A program made the position numbers and the translations under genes. This document shows, piece by piece, positions 9,141 to 18,005 of a stretch of 64,000 nucleotides of DNA. The stretch is taken from NCBI RefSeq assembly GCF_903970965.1, contig NZ_CAJCKW010000006.1, positions 234,435 through 298,434 on the forward strand. Direction: 5' to 3'. This DNA is from Aureimonas sp. ME7. Lineage in GTDB: Bacteria > Pseudomonadota > Alphaproteobacteria > Rhizobiales > Rhizobiaceae. Numbering within the stretch: the stretch's first letter is position 1; every line of letters begins with the position of its first letter. The notes below the pieces were generated by a model. That model worked only from the letters and a program-made list of their open reading frames with translations, was not told the DNA's origin and did no database searches.

Positions 9141-10343
9141 ATGACAGAAGCGTTCATCTGCGCCTATCTGCGCACGCCCATCGGCCGCTTCGGCGGAGCG
9201 CTTTCGTCCGTGCGCGCTGACGACCTGGGCGCCGTGCCGCTTCGGGCGCTGATGGAGCGCCACGCCTCCGTGGACTGGGAGGCGGTGGACGACGTCGTCT
9301 TCGGCTGCGCCAACCAGGCGGGCGAGGACAACCGCAACGTGGCGCGCATGTCCCTGCTTCTGGCGGGTCTTCCCGAAACCGTGACGGGCACCACGATCAA
9401 CCGCCTGTGCGGCTCGGGGATGGACGCCGTGATCACGGCCGCGCGCGCGGTCAAGGCGGGGGAGGCCGAACTCGTGATCGCCGGCGGCATCGAATCGATG
9501 AGCCGCGCCCCGTTCGTCCTGCCCAAGGCCGAGACCGCCTTCTCGCGCCATGCCGAGATCCACGACACGACCATCGGCTGGCGCTTCGTGAACCCCTTGA
9601 TGAAGGCGCAGTACGGCGTCGATTCCATGCCCGAAACGGGCGAGAACGTCGCTGAGGATTTCGGCATCAGCCGAGGGGACCAGGACGCTTTCGCCGTGCG
9701 CTCCCAGAACAAGGCAGCCGAAGCACAGGAGAACGGCCGCCTCGCCCGCGAGATCGTCCCCGTCACGATCCCGCAGCGCAAGGGCGAGCCCAAGGTCGTC
9801 GACCGGGACGAGCACCCGCGCGCCACGACGATCGAGACGCTGGCCAAGCTGCCGACCCCGTTCCGCAAGGGCGGAACGGTGACGGCCGGCAACGCGTCCG
9901 GCGTCAACGACGGAGCGGCGGCGTTGATCGTGGCGTCCGAAGCGGCGGCCAGGCGGCACGGCCTCACCCCCATCGCCCGCATCCTCGGCGGTGCGACGGC
10001 AGGCGTGCCTCCCCGCATCATGGGCTTCGGCCCCGCCCCCGCCTCCCGTAAGCTGATGGAGCGGCTGGGGCTTTCGGAGCGCGACTTCGACGTGATCGAG
10101 CTCAACGAGGCCTTCGCATCCCAAGGTCTCGCGAGCTTGCGGGACCTCGGGATCGCCGACGACGACGCGCGCGTCAATCCGAACGGGGGCGCCATCGCGC
10201 TCGGCCATCCGCTCGGCATGTCGGGCGCGCGCATCACCGGAACCGCCGCCCTGGAACTGCAGCTGAACGCCGGGCGCCGGGCGCTCGCCACCATGTGCAT
10301 CGGCGTCGGGCAGGGCATCGCCGTGGCCCTGGAAAAGGCGTGA
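9141..10343 (+). CDS. pcaF: 3-oxoadipyl-CoA thiolase
   Basis: 400 residues, the normal thiolase length. Acyl-accepting Cys90 (INRLCGSGMDA), His356 (NGGAIALGHPLG) and Cys386 (MCIGVGQG) form the intact active site. It cleaves 3-oxoadipyl-CoA with CoA to succinyl-CoA and acetyl-CoA, the last step of the pathway. Placed between pcaJ (one base gap) and pcaB (GTGA overlap). Putting pcaIJF inside the HG...B block differs from the rhizobial pcaDCHGB arrangement, in which pcaIJF lies elsewhere. Confidence 0.95.
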   Translation: MTEAFICAYLRTPIGRFGGALSSVRADDLGAVPLRALMERHASVDWEAVDDVVFGCANQAGEDNRNVARMSLLLAGLPETVTGTTINRLCGSGMDAVITAARAVKAGEAELVIAGGIESMSRAPFVLPKAETAFSRHAEIHDTTIGWRFVNPLMKAQYGVDSMPETGENVAEDFGISRGDQDAFAVRSQNKAAEAQENGRLAREIVPVTIPQRKGEPKVVDRDEHPRATTIETLAKLPTPFRKGGTVTAGNASGVNDGAAALIVASEAAARRHGLTPIARILGGATAGVPPRIMGFGPAPASRKLMERLGLSERDFDVIELNEAFASQGLASLRDLGIADDDARVNPNGGAIALGHPLGMSGARITGTAALELQLNAGRRALATMCIGVGQGIAVALEKA

Positions 10344-11383
10344 CCCGCGAACCGCTGCTCGGCGCGCTCACCGGCGACACGTCCATCGCCGCGCTGTTTC
10401 GGCCGGACGCCGAGGTGGATGCCCTTCGCCGCTTCGAGATCGCCTTGGCCGAGGCCGAGGCGGCGGCCGGGCTGATCGATCCGTCCGCGGCGGAAGCGAT
10501 CGGGCGCGCGCTGGCCGACATGGCGTTCGACTTCGATCGGTTGGCCTCGGGCCTTCGACGCGACGGCGTCGTCGTTCCGGAACTGGTCCGCCAGTTGCGG
10601 CAGGTCGTGGGCGAGCCATTCGGGGGCTTGGTGCATCTTGGCGCCACCAGCCAGGACGCCATCGACACCGGCCTGATGCTGAGGCTGCGGACCGTGTTCG
10701 ACATCCTAGGCGGGCGATTGTCAACGCTCATCGACCGTCTGGACCGGCTCGACGCGGAGCAGGGCACGCGCACGCTCATGGCGCAGACGCGCATGCAGGC
10801 CGCCCTTCCCTTCACGGTCGCCGCCAAGCTGCGGACATGGACCACCCCTTTGCGCAACCACGCCCGGCGGCTGGCAAGCCTGCGGGAGGGCCTCGCCGTC
10901 CAGCTCGCAGGACCGATCGGCGACGGATCGAGCTTTTGGGGCGAGGCGGCAGCGGTGCGCGCCGAGCTTGCCCGGCGTCTCGACCTTGCCGATGCCGCCC
11001 CCTGGCACTCGGATCGCACCGCGATCATGGACGTCGCGCAGGGTCTGGTCCTCCTGACCGGAACGCTCGGCAAGATCGGACAGGATGTCGCCTTGATGGC
11101 GCAGAACGAGATCGCCGCGATCAAGCTGGCCGGCGGGGGGGCATCCTCGGCCATGGCGCACAAGCAGAATCCGGTCGGGGCGGAGGTTCTGGTCGCCATC
11201 GCGCGCCTCAACGCCAATCTGATGGGCGCTCTCCAGCAGTCGATGATCCACGAGAACGAACGCTCGGGCTCGGCCTGGACCCTGGAATGGTCAGTCGTTC
11301 CGCAGATCGCGGAAGCGACGGGCGCGGCGCTTGGGCATGCGCTCGAATTGCTCGACGGCGCGACGCTGGGCCGATCGCGCTGA
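10340..11383 (+). CDS. pcaB: 3-carboxy-cis,cis-muconate cycloisomerase
   Basis: 347 residues from GTG 10340, which overlaps the pcaF stop as GTGA; this start aligns with the family's short leader. Fumarase/aspartase fold with HLGATSQDAIDTGLMLRLR (about residue 95) and the signature loop GGGASSAMAHKQNPVGAEVL (about 265). It lactonises 3-carboxymuconate to 4-carboxymuconolactone, the substrate of the PcaC half of PcaL. Bacterial PcaB is often about 350-450 residues, so this is a compact member. Confidence 0.94.
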   Translation: MTREPLLGALTGDTSIAALFRPDAEVDALRRFEIALAEAEAAAGLIDPSAAEAIGRALADMAFDFDRLASGLRRDGVVVPELVRQLRQVVGEPFGGLVHLGATSQDAIDTGLMLRLRTVFDILGGRLSTLIDRLDRLDAEQGTRTLMAQTRMQAALPFTVAAKLRTWTTPLRNHARRLASLREGLAVQLAGPIGDGSSFWGEAAAVRAELARRLDLADAAPWHSDRTAIMDVAQGLVLLTGTLGKIGQDVALMAQNEIAAIKLAGGGASSAMAHKQNPVGAEVLVAIARLNANLMGALQQSMIHENERSGSAWTLEWSVVPQIAEATGAALGHALELLDGATLGRSR

Positions 11384-11405
11384 TGCCGCGGGACGGGAGG
11401 TCGCC

Positions 11406-12446
11406 ATGAGGGCGGTGCTGAAGACGCAACCTTGCGACCGCGCTTTCGAGATCGCCGAGGTCCGGGAGCCGGACCGGGGACCGGGGGAGGTTCTGGTGGA
11501 GATCGAGGCGGCCGGGATCTGCGGGACCGACGTGGCGATCCGCCACTGGCGCACGGCGGTGGTCGGACAATACGCGCCCCGGTTTCCGTTGATCGTGGGA
11601 CACGAGTTCGGCGGCCGGATTCTCGACCCGGGCGGCAGCTCCCTGGCGCGTGGAACGCTGGTGGCCGTCAACCCGCAGATCGCCTGCGGGGCTTGCCGCT
11701 TCTGCGACCTCGGGCGCCCCACCTTGTGCGTCGACCGCCGCCTGATGGGCGGCCGGATCGACGGCGGGTGGACGGAACGCGTCAGTGTTCCCCAAAAGAA
11801 CCTCTTCGCGTTCCCGTGCGGTACCGATCCGGCGCTCGCCTCGCTCGCCGAACCCATGAGCGTGGCCGCCCACGCGGTCTGCGAGCGCGCGCCGACGCAG
11901 GCGGGGGACGTCGTGGTGGTGATCGGCGCGGGGCCGATCGGGCTTTTGTGCGCCATCTTCGCTTTGAACGCCGGGGCGTCCAAGGTTTTCGTGACGGGCC
12001 TCGACGCGGACGAGGCACGCCTGCGGCTCGCCGAGGAGCTCGGCGCCGTTCCCCTCAACGTGGAACGCGCCGATCCGTCGCGCGAGGTGACGGCGGCGCA
12101 ATGGGACGGAGCGGATGTCGTCTACGAGACCAGCGGCAGCCCGGCCGTCGTATCGCAGGCTCTGGCCTTGGCGCGCCGTGGGGGCCGCGTCGGCGTGGTC
12201 GGGCTATGCCACGGGGAAAGCCGGGTGGCCACGACGCCCCTCGTGCTTCGCGAACTGGAGGTGATCGGCTCGCGCGGCTACAACGACACGACCTGGGCCA
12301 CCCTGATGCGCATCGTGCCGCGCGTTGCCGATTCGGCCCTGAGGTTGATATCGCATCGCCTGCCGCTGGAAGCGGTGGAGGACGCGATCGCTCTGGTGGA
12401 GAGCCGCCGGGCCAACAAGGTCCTTCTGTCTCCGAAGCTGGCCTGA
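11406..12446 (+). CDS. Zinc-dependent alcohol/polyol dehydrogenase (MDR family)
   Basis: 346 residues. Catalytic-zinc motifs GICGTD (about 38) and GHEFGG (about 66), a complete structural-zinc lobe CGACRFCDLGRPTLC (about 97-111), and a Rossmann motif VVVIGAGPIGLLCA (about 175). Related to sorbitol, threonine and idonate-type dehydrogenases that oxidise secondary alcohols with NAD. It follows pcaB by 22 bases and is probably the last gene of the pca transcript. No step of the protocatechuate route needs it, so it may feed a hydroaromatic alcohol into the route. Confidence 0.85.
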   Translation: MRAVLKTQPCDRAFEIAEVREPDRGPGEVLVEIEAAGICGTDVAIRHWRTAVVGQYAPRFPLIVGHEFGGRILDPGGSSLARGTLVAVNPQIACGACRFCDLGRPTLCVDRRLMGGRIDGGWTERVSVPQKNLFAFPCGTDPALASLAEPMSVAAHAVCERAPTQAGDVVVVIGAGPIGLLCAIFALNAGASKVFVTGLDADEARLRLAEELGAVPLNVERADPSREVTAAQWDGADVVYETSGSPAVVSQALALARRGGRVGVVGLCHGESRVATTPLVLRELEVIGSRGYNDTTWATLMRIVPRVADSALRLISHRLPLEAVEDAIALVESRRANKVLLSPKLA

Positions 12447-12452
12447 AGGATG

Positions 12453-12469
12453 GGGCGGCCGGGCCGCCC
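12453..12469. terminator. GC-rich hairpin between convergent operons
   Basis: GGGCGGC and GCCGCCC form a 7-bp stem with a 3-base loop in the 31-base gap between the dehydrogenase stop (12446) and the convergent ABC ATPase stop (12478). No T-run follows on either side, so it would be an imperfect intrinsic or a Rho-assisted bidirectional terminator. Confidence 0.45.
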
Positions 12470-12477
12470 GCTTCCCG

Positions 12478-13254
12478 TCAGTGGTGGAGGATTTCCCCGA
12501 GAAACGCACGGGTTCGCTCGTGCTGCGGCGACTTGAAGAAGATCGAGGGGACGTTTTCCTCGATGATCCGGCCGTCGGCCATGAAGATCACGCGATCGGC
12601 GACCTGGTTGGCAAAGCCCATCTCGTGCGTGACGCAGATCATGGTCATGCCGTCCTGGGCGAGCGACACCATCGTATCGAGCACTTCCTTGACCATCTCG
12701 GGATCGAGCGCCGAGGTCGGCTCGTCGAAGAGCATCGCCTTGGGCTCCATGCAGAGCGCCCTGGCGATCGCCACGCGCTGCTGCTGGCCGCCGGAGAGCT
12801 GCGCGGGATACTTGTTCGCCTGATCGCCGATCCGCACCCGCTCCAGGTACTTGCGCGCAGTCGCCTCGGCATCCGCGCGCGACAGCTTGCGCACGCGCAT
12901 CGGCGCCAGGACGCAGTTCTCCAGGACCGTCTTGTGCGGAAAGAGGTTGAACTGCTGGAACACCATGCCGACCTCCTGCCGCACCGCGTCCACCGCCTTC
13001 TGGCTGTCGTTAAGGCGATGGCCGGCGACCACGATCTCGCCGCTCCGGATGGTCTCGAGGTGGTTGATGCAGCGGATCAGGGTGGACTTGCCCGAGCCCG
13101 AGGGGCCGCACAGCACGATCTTCTCGCCCTTGGAAACGGTCAGGTCGATCGACTTCAGGGCGTGGAAGGCCCCGTAATACTTCTCCACGTTGCGCATCTC
13201 GATCATCGGATCGGCGGCCCGAGCCGTCCGATCCTGTCCATCCACGTGCGTCAT
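12478..13254 (-). CDS. Polar amino-acid-type ABC transporter ATP-binding protein
   Basis: 258 residues. Walker [10 protein letters not shown] (about 50), Q-loop [13 protein letters not shown], signature [15 protein letters not shown], Walker [13 protein letters not shown] and the H-loop VTHEM are all present. GlnQ/HisP-like. GGGAG stands about 6-7 bases before ATG 13254 and supports that start. It is the last gene of an operon whose binding protein is encoded at 18006-18839, with two permease genes directly upstream. Confidence 0.93.
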   Translation of the reverse strand: MTHVDGQDRTARAADPMIEMRNVEKYYGAFHALKSIDLTVSKGEKIVLCGPSGSGKSTLIRCINHLETIRSGEIVVAGHRLNDSQKAVDAVRQEVGMVFQQFNLFPHKTVLENCVLAPMRVRKLSRADAEATARKYLERVRIGDQANKYPAQLSGGQQQRVAIARALCMEPKAMLFDEPTSALDPEMVKEVLDTMVSLAQDGMTMICVTHEMGFANQVADRVIFMADGRIIEENVPSIFFKSPQHERTRAFLGEILHH

Positions 13255-13272
13255 GTCCGCTCTCCCTGTCCG

Positions 13273-13917
13273 TTATCTCGTCAAGCCGGGCGACATGCGG
13301 CGTTCCAGACGCCGCCCCCAGAACGACAGGGGCCAGCACATGGCGAAGTACATCGCGCCCACGACGCCGAACACGAGAATCGGCCGATAGATCTGGTTGG
13401 ACACGATCGTGCCGGCGCGGGCGAGTTCGATGAAGCCCACGATGGCTGCCAGCGAGGTGCCCTTCAACAGCTGCACCAGAAATCCGACGGTGGCGGGCAG
13501 CGAGAGCTTGAGGGCCTGGGGGGCGATCACGTCGAACATCCGGCTGCGCGTGTGAAGGCCGAGCGCGTGGGCGGCCTCGCTCTGCCCCTTGGGCACGGCC
13601 TGGATCGCGCCTCGCCAGATCTCGCCGAGAAAGGCCGAGGCGTGCGCCGTCAGCGCGATCGCGACCGCGGCCCAGGCCGGCAGGTCGAAGCCGAGCAGCG
13701 GCAGGCCGAAATAGGCGACGAAGAGCTGCATCAGGAGCGGGGTCCCCTGGAACAGCCCGATCCAGGCGATCGCCGGGATGCGGAGCCAAGGGGTTTCGGA
13801 GACCCGCATCAGCGCCACGATCACGCCGAAGAGGATGCCACCGGCGAAGCCTATGGCGGTCAGGGCCACCGTCCAGAGCAGCCCCTGAAGGAGATAGGTG
13901 AGTTCGAGATATCCCAT
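13273..13917 (-). CDS. Polar amino-acid-type ABC transporter permease
   Basis: 214 residues, HisM/GlnP family. About five membrane spans; the ATPase-coupling EAA loop is EIWRGAIQAVPKGQSEAAHALGL. It pairs with the permease at 13928-14590 to form the pore. Ten bases separate it from the upstream permease gene and 18 from the ATPase gene. The substrate is inferred only from context, where an acidic hydroaromatic compound such as quinate or shikimate is plausible. Confidence 0.92.
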   Translation of the reverse strand: MGYLELTYLLQGLLWTVALTAIGFAGGILFGVIVALMRVSETPWLRIPAIAWIGLFQGTPLLMQLFVAYFGLPLLGFDLPAWAAVAIALTAHASAFLGEIWRGAIQAVPKGQSEAAHALGLHTRSRMFDVIAPQALKLSLPATVGFLVQLLKGTSLAAIVGFIELARAGTIVSNQIYRPILVFGVVGAMYFAMCWPLSFWGRRLERRMSPGLTR

Positions 13918-13927
13918 CGTCCCCTCC

Positions 13928-14590
13928 TCAGCGCTGCGGGTAGTTGAAGGCCCGGCGACCGATGGCCGCCAGCAGCCACATGGTCATCAGGGAGATCACG
14001 AGATAGATGCCGGTCAAGGTGAAGTAGACCTCGAAGCTGCGAAAGGTCTCCGCCTCGATCCGCTGGCCGACCGATGTCAGCTCGTAGGCCGAGATCGAGG
14101 TGCAGATCGCCGTGGTGAGCGTCAGCAGGATGAACTGGCTGCACAAGGAAGGGTAGATCGCCCGCAGCGCCGGGGTGAGCACGATCAGGCGAAAGACCTC
14201 GCCCTTGTGAAGCCCAAGGGCCAGGCCCGCTTCGGTCTGTCCTTCGGGCACGCTTTCCACGCCGCCCCGGATAATCTCGATCGCGTAGGCGCCGCCGTTG
14301 AGCCCCAGCGCGATCACCGCCGTCATCGTCGGGTTGAGCCGAATGCCGGCGAGCGGCAGGGCGAAGAAGATGAAGAAGATCTGCACCAGAAACGGGGTGT
14401 TGCGGATGACCTCGACGAAGGCGTTCACCAGAAAGGTCGGGATCCGCATCTGCGCGCGCAGGATCACGACGCCCAGAACGCCGATCACCATGGCGAGGAT
14501 CATGCCGGAAGCGGCCAGGAAAAGCGTGCCGAACACCCCCATGAGGAGCGTCTGCCAGGCATCGGTGACCACGCTGAAGTCAAGTGTCAT
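13928..14590 (-). CDS. Polar amino-acid-type ABC transporter permease
   Basis: 220 residues. HisM/GlnP fold with ANGDIxRGGVE-like EAA loop (EIIRGGVESVPEGQTEAGLALGL) and the conserved VEVIRNTPFLVQIFFIFF segment. Two adjacent ATGs (14593 and 14590) are possible; AAGGA lies 6 bases before the second, which is preferred. It follows the aldo/keto reductase gene after about 20 bases. Confidence 0.91.
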   Translation of the reverse strand: MTLDFSVVTDAWQTLLMGVFGTLFLAASGMILAMVIGVLGVVILRAQMRIPTFLVNAFVEVIRNTPFLVQIFFIFFALPLAGIRLNPTMTAVIALGLNGGAYAIEIIRGGVESVPEGQTEAGLALGLHKGEVFRLIVLTPALRAIYPSLCSQFILLTLTTAICTSISAYELTSVGQRIEAETFRSFEVYFTLTGIYLVISLMTMWLLAAIGRRAFNYPQR

Positions 14591-14610
14591 CATCGGTCCT
14601 TGAGGTTACG

Positions 14611-15438
14611 CTAGTCGTCCCACTCGGGCTGCCAGTCGAAGCGGGAATAGCGTTCGCCGCGCGCCAGGCGATGGATCGCCGCCATGTCCTCGTCCGAAAG
14701 TTCGAAATCGAAGATCTCGAGATTGGCACGCATGTTCCCCGGGTTGGAGGAGCGGGGAATCGCGCCGACCCCGTCCTGCTGGACGAGCCAGCGCAAGGTC
14801 ACCTGCCCCGCCGTCTTCCCGTGCTTGCGACCCAGCGCGGCGAGTTCGTCCGACCCGAACACCTTGCCCCGGGCGATCGGCTGATAGGCGTTCAGGAGCA
14901 TGTCGGCCCGGCGCATCCGGTCCAGCAGCTTTTCCTGCGAGAGAAACGGATGATACTCGACCTGATTGCAGAACAGGTCCGCTCCGTGCACGTCCAACGC
15001 CTCGTCGAGAAGCGCCACGGTGAAGTTGCTGACGCCGATCAACCGGGTCCGGCCACGGCTGCGCTCCTGCGCGAAGGCGGCGAGGGTCTCGCCCAACGGG
15101 ACGTCCCGGGTCGGCCAGTGGACGAGGAGAAGGTCGACCTGCTCGAGTTCCAGCCGCTCCAGGCTCTCGCCGACCCGTTGGCGCACGCTTTCGGGATCCA
15201 GGGCGTCGAACCAGATCTTGGTGGTAACGAAGATGTCCTGGCGCGCCACGCCCGAGGCGCGGATCGCGCGTCCGACCTCGGCCTCGTTTCCGTAGCGGAT
15301 CGCCGTGTCGATCTGGCGATATCCGAGCTCGATCGCCTCGCGGATGGCCGCTTCGCCAGCCGGGCCGGTGAGTTCGAACGTGCCGAGACCCAGGCACGGG
15401 ATGCTCTCGCCCCGGAACGTCTTGACGGGAACCTTCAT
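14611..15438 (-). CDS. Aldo/keto reductase
   Basis: 275 residues from ATG 15438, preceded by GGAGGG. The AKR tetrad is visible: Asp and Tyr in GYRQIDTAIRYGNEAEVGRAI (about 38-58), Lys in VTTKIW (about 72) and His in LLLVHWP (about 105). The C-terminal IPRSSNPGNMRANLEIFDFELSDEDM is the NADPH site of DkgA/DkgB-like reductases. It reduces a carbonyl, often a keto-sugar acid. Its start overlaps the isomerase stop (ATGA), so it is coupled to the aroQ-Gfo-isomerase genes. Confidence 0.92.
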   Translation of the reverse strand: MKVPVKTFRGESIPCLGLGTFELTGPAGEAAIREAIELGYRQIDTAIRYGNEAEVGRAIRASGVARQDIFVTTKIWFDALDPESVRQRVGESLERLELEQVDLLLVHWPTRDVPLGETLAAFAQERSRGRTRLIGVSNFTVALLDEALDVHGADLFCNQVEYHPFLSQEKLLDRMRRADMLLNAYQPIARGKVFGSDELAALGRKHGKTAGQVTLRWLVQQDGVGAIPRSSNPGNMRANLEIFDFELSDEDMAAIHRLARGERYSRFDWQPEWDD

Positions 15439-16262
15439 GCGACCCTCCCGACGCACGCACCGTCCAGAACGGACAGGCTCGCCGCCCTCGTTCGTCCCGC
15501 CCACGCCTCGGGCGACAAACCGGCCGACTGCCGGTCGTTGGGAAGCTCGACCCCGACCATCAGATCCGCCGGCAGGGCAGCGAAGATGCCGGACAGATCG
15601 ATCGCGCCCTCGCCCGGCAGGAGGCGCTCGTGCCGGGCGGCGAAGTTCAGCTCGTCCCGGGTGAGGGGAATGGTCGCCGGGCCGTCGCAGATCTGCGCGT
15701 AGTGCAGCCAGGACGGCGGCACATCCGCGATCTCCTCGATCGAGACCCTGGCCCGCGAAACGTGGAGCGAATCGACGATGACCCCCTGGTTGGGCTGGTC
15801 GGCTGCGCGCAACACGCGCATGGCCGCGGCGAGATCGCGAAGCTCCGACTGGGGCATGAATTCCAGATCGGCCGTGAGGCCGAACTCGGCCGCCGCCCGG
15901 CAGAGCGCCACGTAGGACGCGGTGAGCCGCGCCTCGTCGCCATCGTCGCCGGCCACCAGGACGGTGCGTGCCCCCAGGCTCGCCGAACAGTCCAGAAAGG
16001 GCCGAAGCGGCTCGACGTCGAAAGTGGACGAGATGCGCACGATCTCCATGTCGAAGGCTTCGACGCCCTCATCGGCCATCAGCGACCGGAGATCGCGGAT
16101 CCGGGTCGCGTCGCCCATCAGCGGATAGGCGAGGCCGCCGGGGGCCGCCGGCAGCATGCGCAGTCCGACATAGTCGTACCCCGCCGCCGAGGCCGCACGC
16201 ACGGCATCTTCCGGGCCCACCCCGAGACAGGTGAGAAACGACAAGCCAAGCTTCCGGGTCAT
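15435..16262 (-). CDS. TIM-barrel sugar phosphate isomerase/epimerase-like protein (AP endonuclease 2 fold)
   Basis: 275 residues. Barrel with EDAVRAASAAGYDYVGLRM, FDMEIVRI, LTADLEFMPQSEL, VIVDSLHVSR and a C-terminal VGVELPND; the Glu/Asp/Glu residues are candidate metal ligands. Family members epimerise or dehydrate keto-sugars, and dehydroshikimate dehydratases belong to the same superfamily. It overlaps its neighbours by ATGA on both sides. It is a paralogue of the protein at 22306-23154 (shared LHVSRA and LMPGEG/LLPGEG blocks). It could be a dehydratase for an aroQ product or a relative of it; this is not established. Confidence 0.8.
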   Translation of the reverse strand: MTRKLGLSFLTCLGVGPEDAVRAASAAGYDYVGLRMLPAAPGGLAYPLMGDATRIRDLRSLMADEGVEAFDMEIVRISSTFDVEPLRPFLDCSASLGARTVLVAGDDGDEARLTASYVALCRAAAEFGLTADLEFMPQSELRDLAAAMRVLRAADQPNQGVIVDSLHVSRARVSIEEIADVPPSWLHYAQICDGPATIPLTRDELNFAARHERLLPGEGAIDLSGIFAALPADLMVGVELPNDRQSAGLSPEAWAGRTRAASLSVLDGACVGRVA

Positions 16263-17320
16263 GCAGCCTCCGCCGGCCGTGCCAGCATCTCGGACAAGGT
16301 GACGGTGCGGTCTTCGCGCGCCGCGCGCGCCACCGCGAGCGTGGCGGCCAGCGTCGCCATGCCGTCGCGCGCGTCGATCAGCGGATCGACCTCGCGCCGT
16401 GCGACGGCGATGAAATGTTCGAGCTGGTTGACATAGGTGCGCGAGCCGTCCCCGGCGCGATGCTCGCGCACCAGCGGGTCTTGCCAATGATCCGTCTCGC
16501 GCGCATGGCGCCACAGGTACATGTCCGATACGGACAAGGCACCCTTACGTCCGGACAGGAAAAGCGAGGGTCCGGGCTGCACCGGATGATAAAGGGCCTG
16601 GCCCGACGTGTACTCCCAGGCCCAGGGACTGACCGCGTTGTCGGAGATGACGAACGTGCCGAGCGCGCCGTTCGCGAACCGGATGGCGATCGAGGCCGTG
16701 TCCTCGACCTCGAAACCGCGATGGGCGTTCGAGGTGAACGCCCGGACGGATTCGATCTCGCCCACGAGATGGCGCAGCACGTCGATGTCGTGGATCAGGT
16801 TGATCAGGAGAACGCCGCCGCCGGCCCTGGTGCGCCATTGCGCGTCGAAATAGTTCGCGGGCTTGTCGAACAGCGTCATTCCGCTGACGGCGACGAGATC
16901 GCCGAGCTCGCCCGCCTCGATCGCACGCTTGGCGGCGCGGATGTCGGGGCTGTGTCGCCGCTGATGGCCCACCAGCACCGGAACCCCCGCCCGTTCCGAA
17001 CCTTGCACGATTCGAGCGGCGTCGGCGACGTCCCCGGCGATCGGCTTCTCGATCAGGCACGCGATCCCGCGCTCGATGCAAGCCAGGGCAGCGGGCGCAT
17101 GAAGGCGGTTGGGAAGGGCGACGATCGCGCCGTCGGGACGGATCTCGTCCAGCATGGACGCGTAGTCGGCGTAGTGGGCGACACCCAGACGCTCGGCCAG
17201 GCGCTCCGCCTCCGGCGAAGGATCGGCCAGGCCTGCGAGCGAGGCGTCGGGATGGCCCATCACCAGGTCAGCATGCTCGCGCCCGATGAGACCCGCCCCC
17301 AGAAGGACAAGCCTCGTCAT
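16259..17320 (-). CDS. Gfo/Idh/MocA-family NAD(P)-dependent oxidoreductase
   Basis: 353 residues. Rossmann motif [16 protein letters not shown] at the N-terminus, the family lysine in [10 protein letters not shown] (about 94), and a GFO_IDH_MocA C-terminal domain with [19 protein letters not shown] (catalytic-site Asp/His region about 180). These enzymes oxidise a secondary hydroxyl of sugars or inositols. It is translationally coupled to aroQ upstream and the isomerase downstream. It is closely similar to the enzyme at 31782-32882 (both have [26 protein letters not shown] and PWAWE/PWAWD), indicating duplication inside this island. Confidence 0.88.
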   Translation of the reverse strand: MTRLVLLGAGLIGREHADLVMGHPDASLAGLADPSPEAERLAERLGVAHYADYASMLDEIRPDGAIVALPNRLHAPAALACIERGIACLIEKPIAGDVADAARIVQGSERAGVPVLVGHQRRHSPDIRAAKRAIEAGELGDLVAVSGMTLFDKPANYFDAQWRTRAGGGVLLINLIHDIDVLRHLVGEIESVRAFTSNAHRGFEVEDTASIAIRFANGALGTFVISDNAVSPWAWEYTSGQALYHPVQPGPSLFLSGRKGALSVSDMYLWRHARETDHWQDPLVREHRAGDGSRTYVNQLEHFIAVARREVDPLIDARDGMATLAATLAVARAAREDRTVTLSEMLARPAEAA

Positions 17321-17751
17321 TTCGTCATCTCCGCCATGGCCCGCACGGCCAGCCGGTAGCCGTAGGCACCGAACCCGGCCATCACGGCGTGCGCGGTCCG
17401 GGACACCAGCGACTTGTGATAGATTTCCTCGCGTTGATGGACGTTGGAGATGTGGAGTTCGATCTTCGGGCCGGAAAAGGTCTTCAACGCGTCCAGGATC
17501 GCGATGGATGTGAAGGTCAGGGCGGCCGGGTTGATGATGATGCCGGCGGCCGACTTGCGGGCCGCGTGGATGGACTCGATGATCTCGCCTTCGAAGTTGG
17601 ACTGGCGAAAGTCGATCGCGAGCCCCAGTTCGCCCGCCTCCGCCTCGCACCAGCGGCGAATGTCGTCGAGCGTCGTGGACCCGTAGATTTCAGGCTCGCG
17701 CTCGCCCAGGAGATTGAGGTTCGGGCCGTTCAGGACAAAGATGGTGCGCAT
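17317..17751 (-). CDS. aroQ: Type II 3-dehydroquinate dehydratase
   Basis: 144 residues, the normal size of the dodecameric type II enzyme. [20 protein letters not shown] holds the catalytic Arg and Tyr region, [13 protein letters not shown] and [12 protein letters not shown] follow. The usual NPGAYTHTS is NPAALTFTS here, a mild departure near the active site. It makes 3-dehydroshikimate from 3-dehydroquinate. Being in an inducible transporter operon rather than with biosynthetic genes, it is probably the catabolic copy for quinate. Its stop overlaps the Gfo/Idh start. Confidence 0.93.
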   Translation of the reverse strand: MRTIFVLNGPNLNLLGEREPEIYGSTTLDDIRRWCEAEAGELGLAIDFRQSNFEGEIIESIHAARKSAAGIIINPAALTFTSIAILDALKTFSGPKIELHISNVHQREEIYHKSLVSRTAHAVMAGFGAYGYRLAVRAMAEMTK

Positions 17752-17963
17752 TGCGGGATTCTCGACGAATCTGGAGAGAGTTGCAGGACGGCGTGCGAGC
17801 CTGCCTCGCAGGCGCCGACCTCCCAATGGGCTGAGCAGCGCGGATGGGGGCACCGACGCTCCGGGCCGAACCGCTCAGCGCAGGCGCCAGCGACCCGGCT
17901 ACGGGCGGGCAACGGTTCGCCCGCGGCAGCCCGATCATGGCGACCCCGATCGGCACGGCGCAT

Positions 17964-17996
17964 CGCTTCCGCCGCGCCCGAAGCTCGGCGGAAGCG
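17964..17996 (-). terminator. Strong hairpin after the binding-protein gene (probable mRNA stabiliser/attenuator)
   Basis: CGCTTCCGCCG and CGGCGGAAGCG make a perfect 11-bp stem with an 11-base loop, about 10 bases past the binding-protein stop codon on the minus strand. No U-tract follows, so partial termination or 3'-end protection is likelier than full termination. The rest of the operon begins 212 bases further on. Confidence 0.55.
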
Positions 17997-18005
17997 TGCG
18001 ACACA

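Noticed and set aside
15435..17320. A C-glycoside-deglycosidase-like (Gfo/Idh + TIM-barrel) or levoglucosan-degrading module
   Set aside because: The small partner subunit of C-glycoside lyases is absent, and coupling to aroQ and a hydroaromatic context fits better. Not excluded biochemically.
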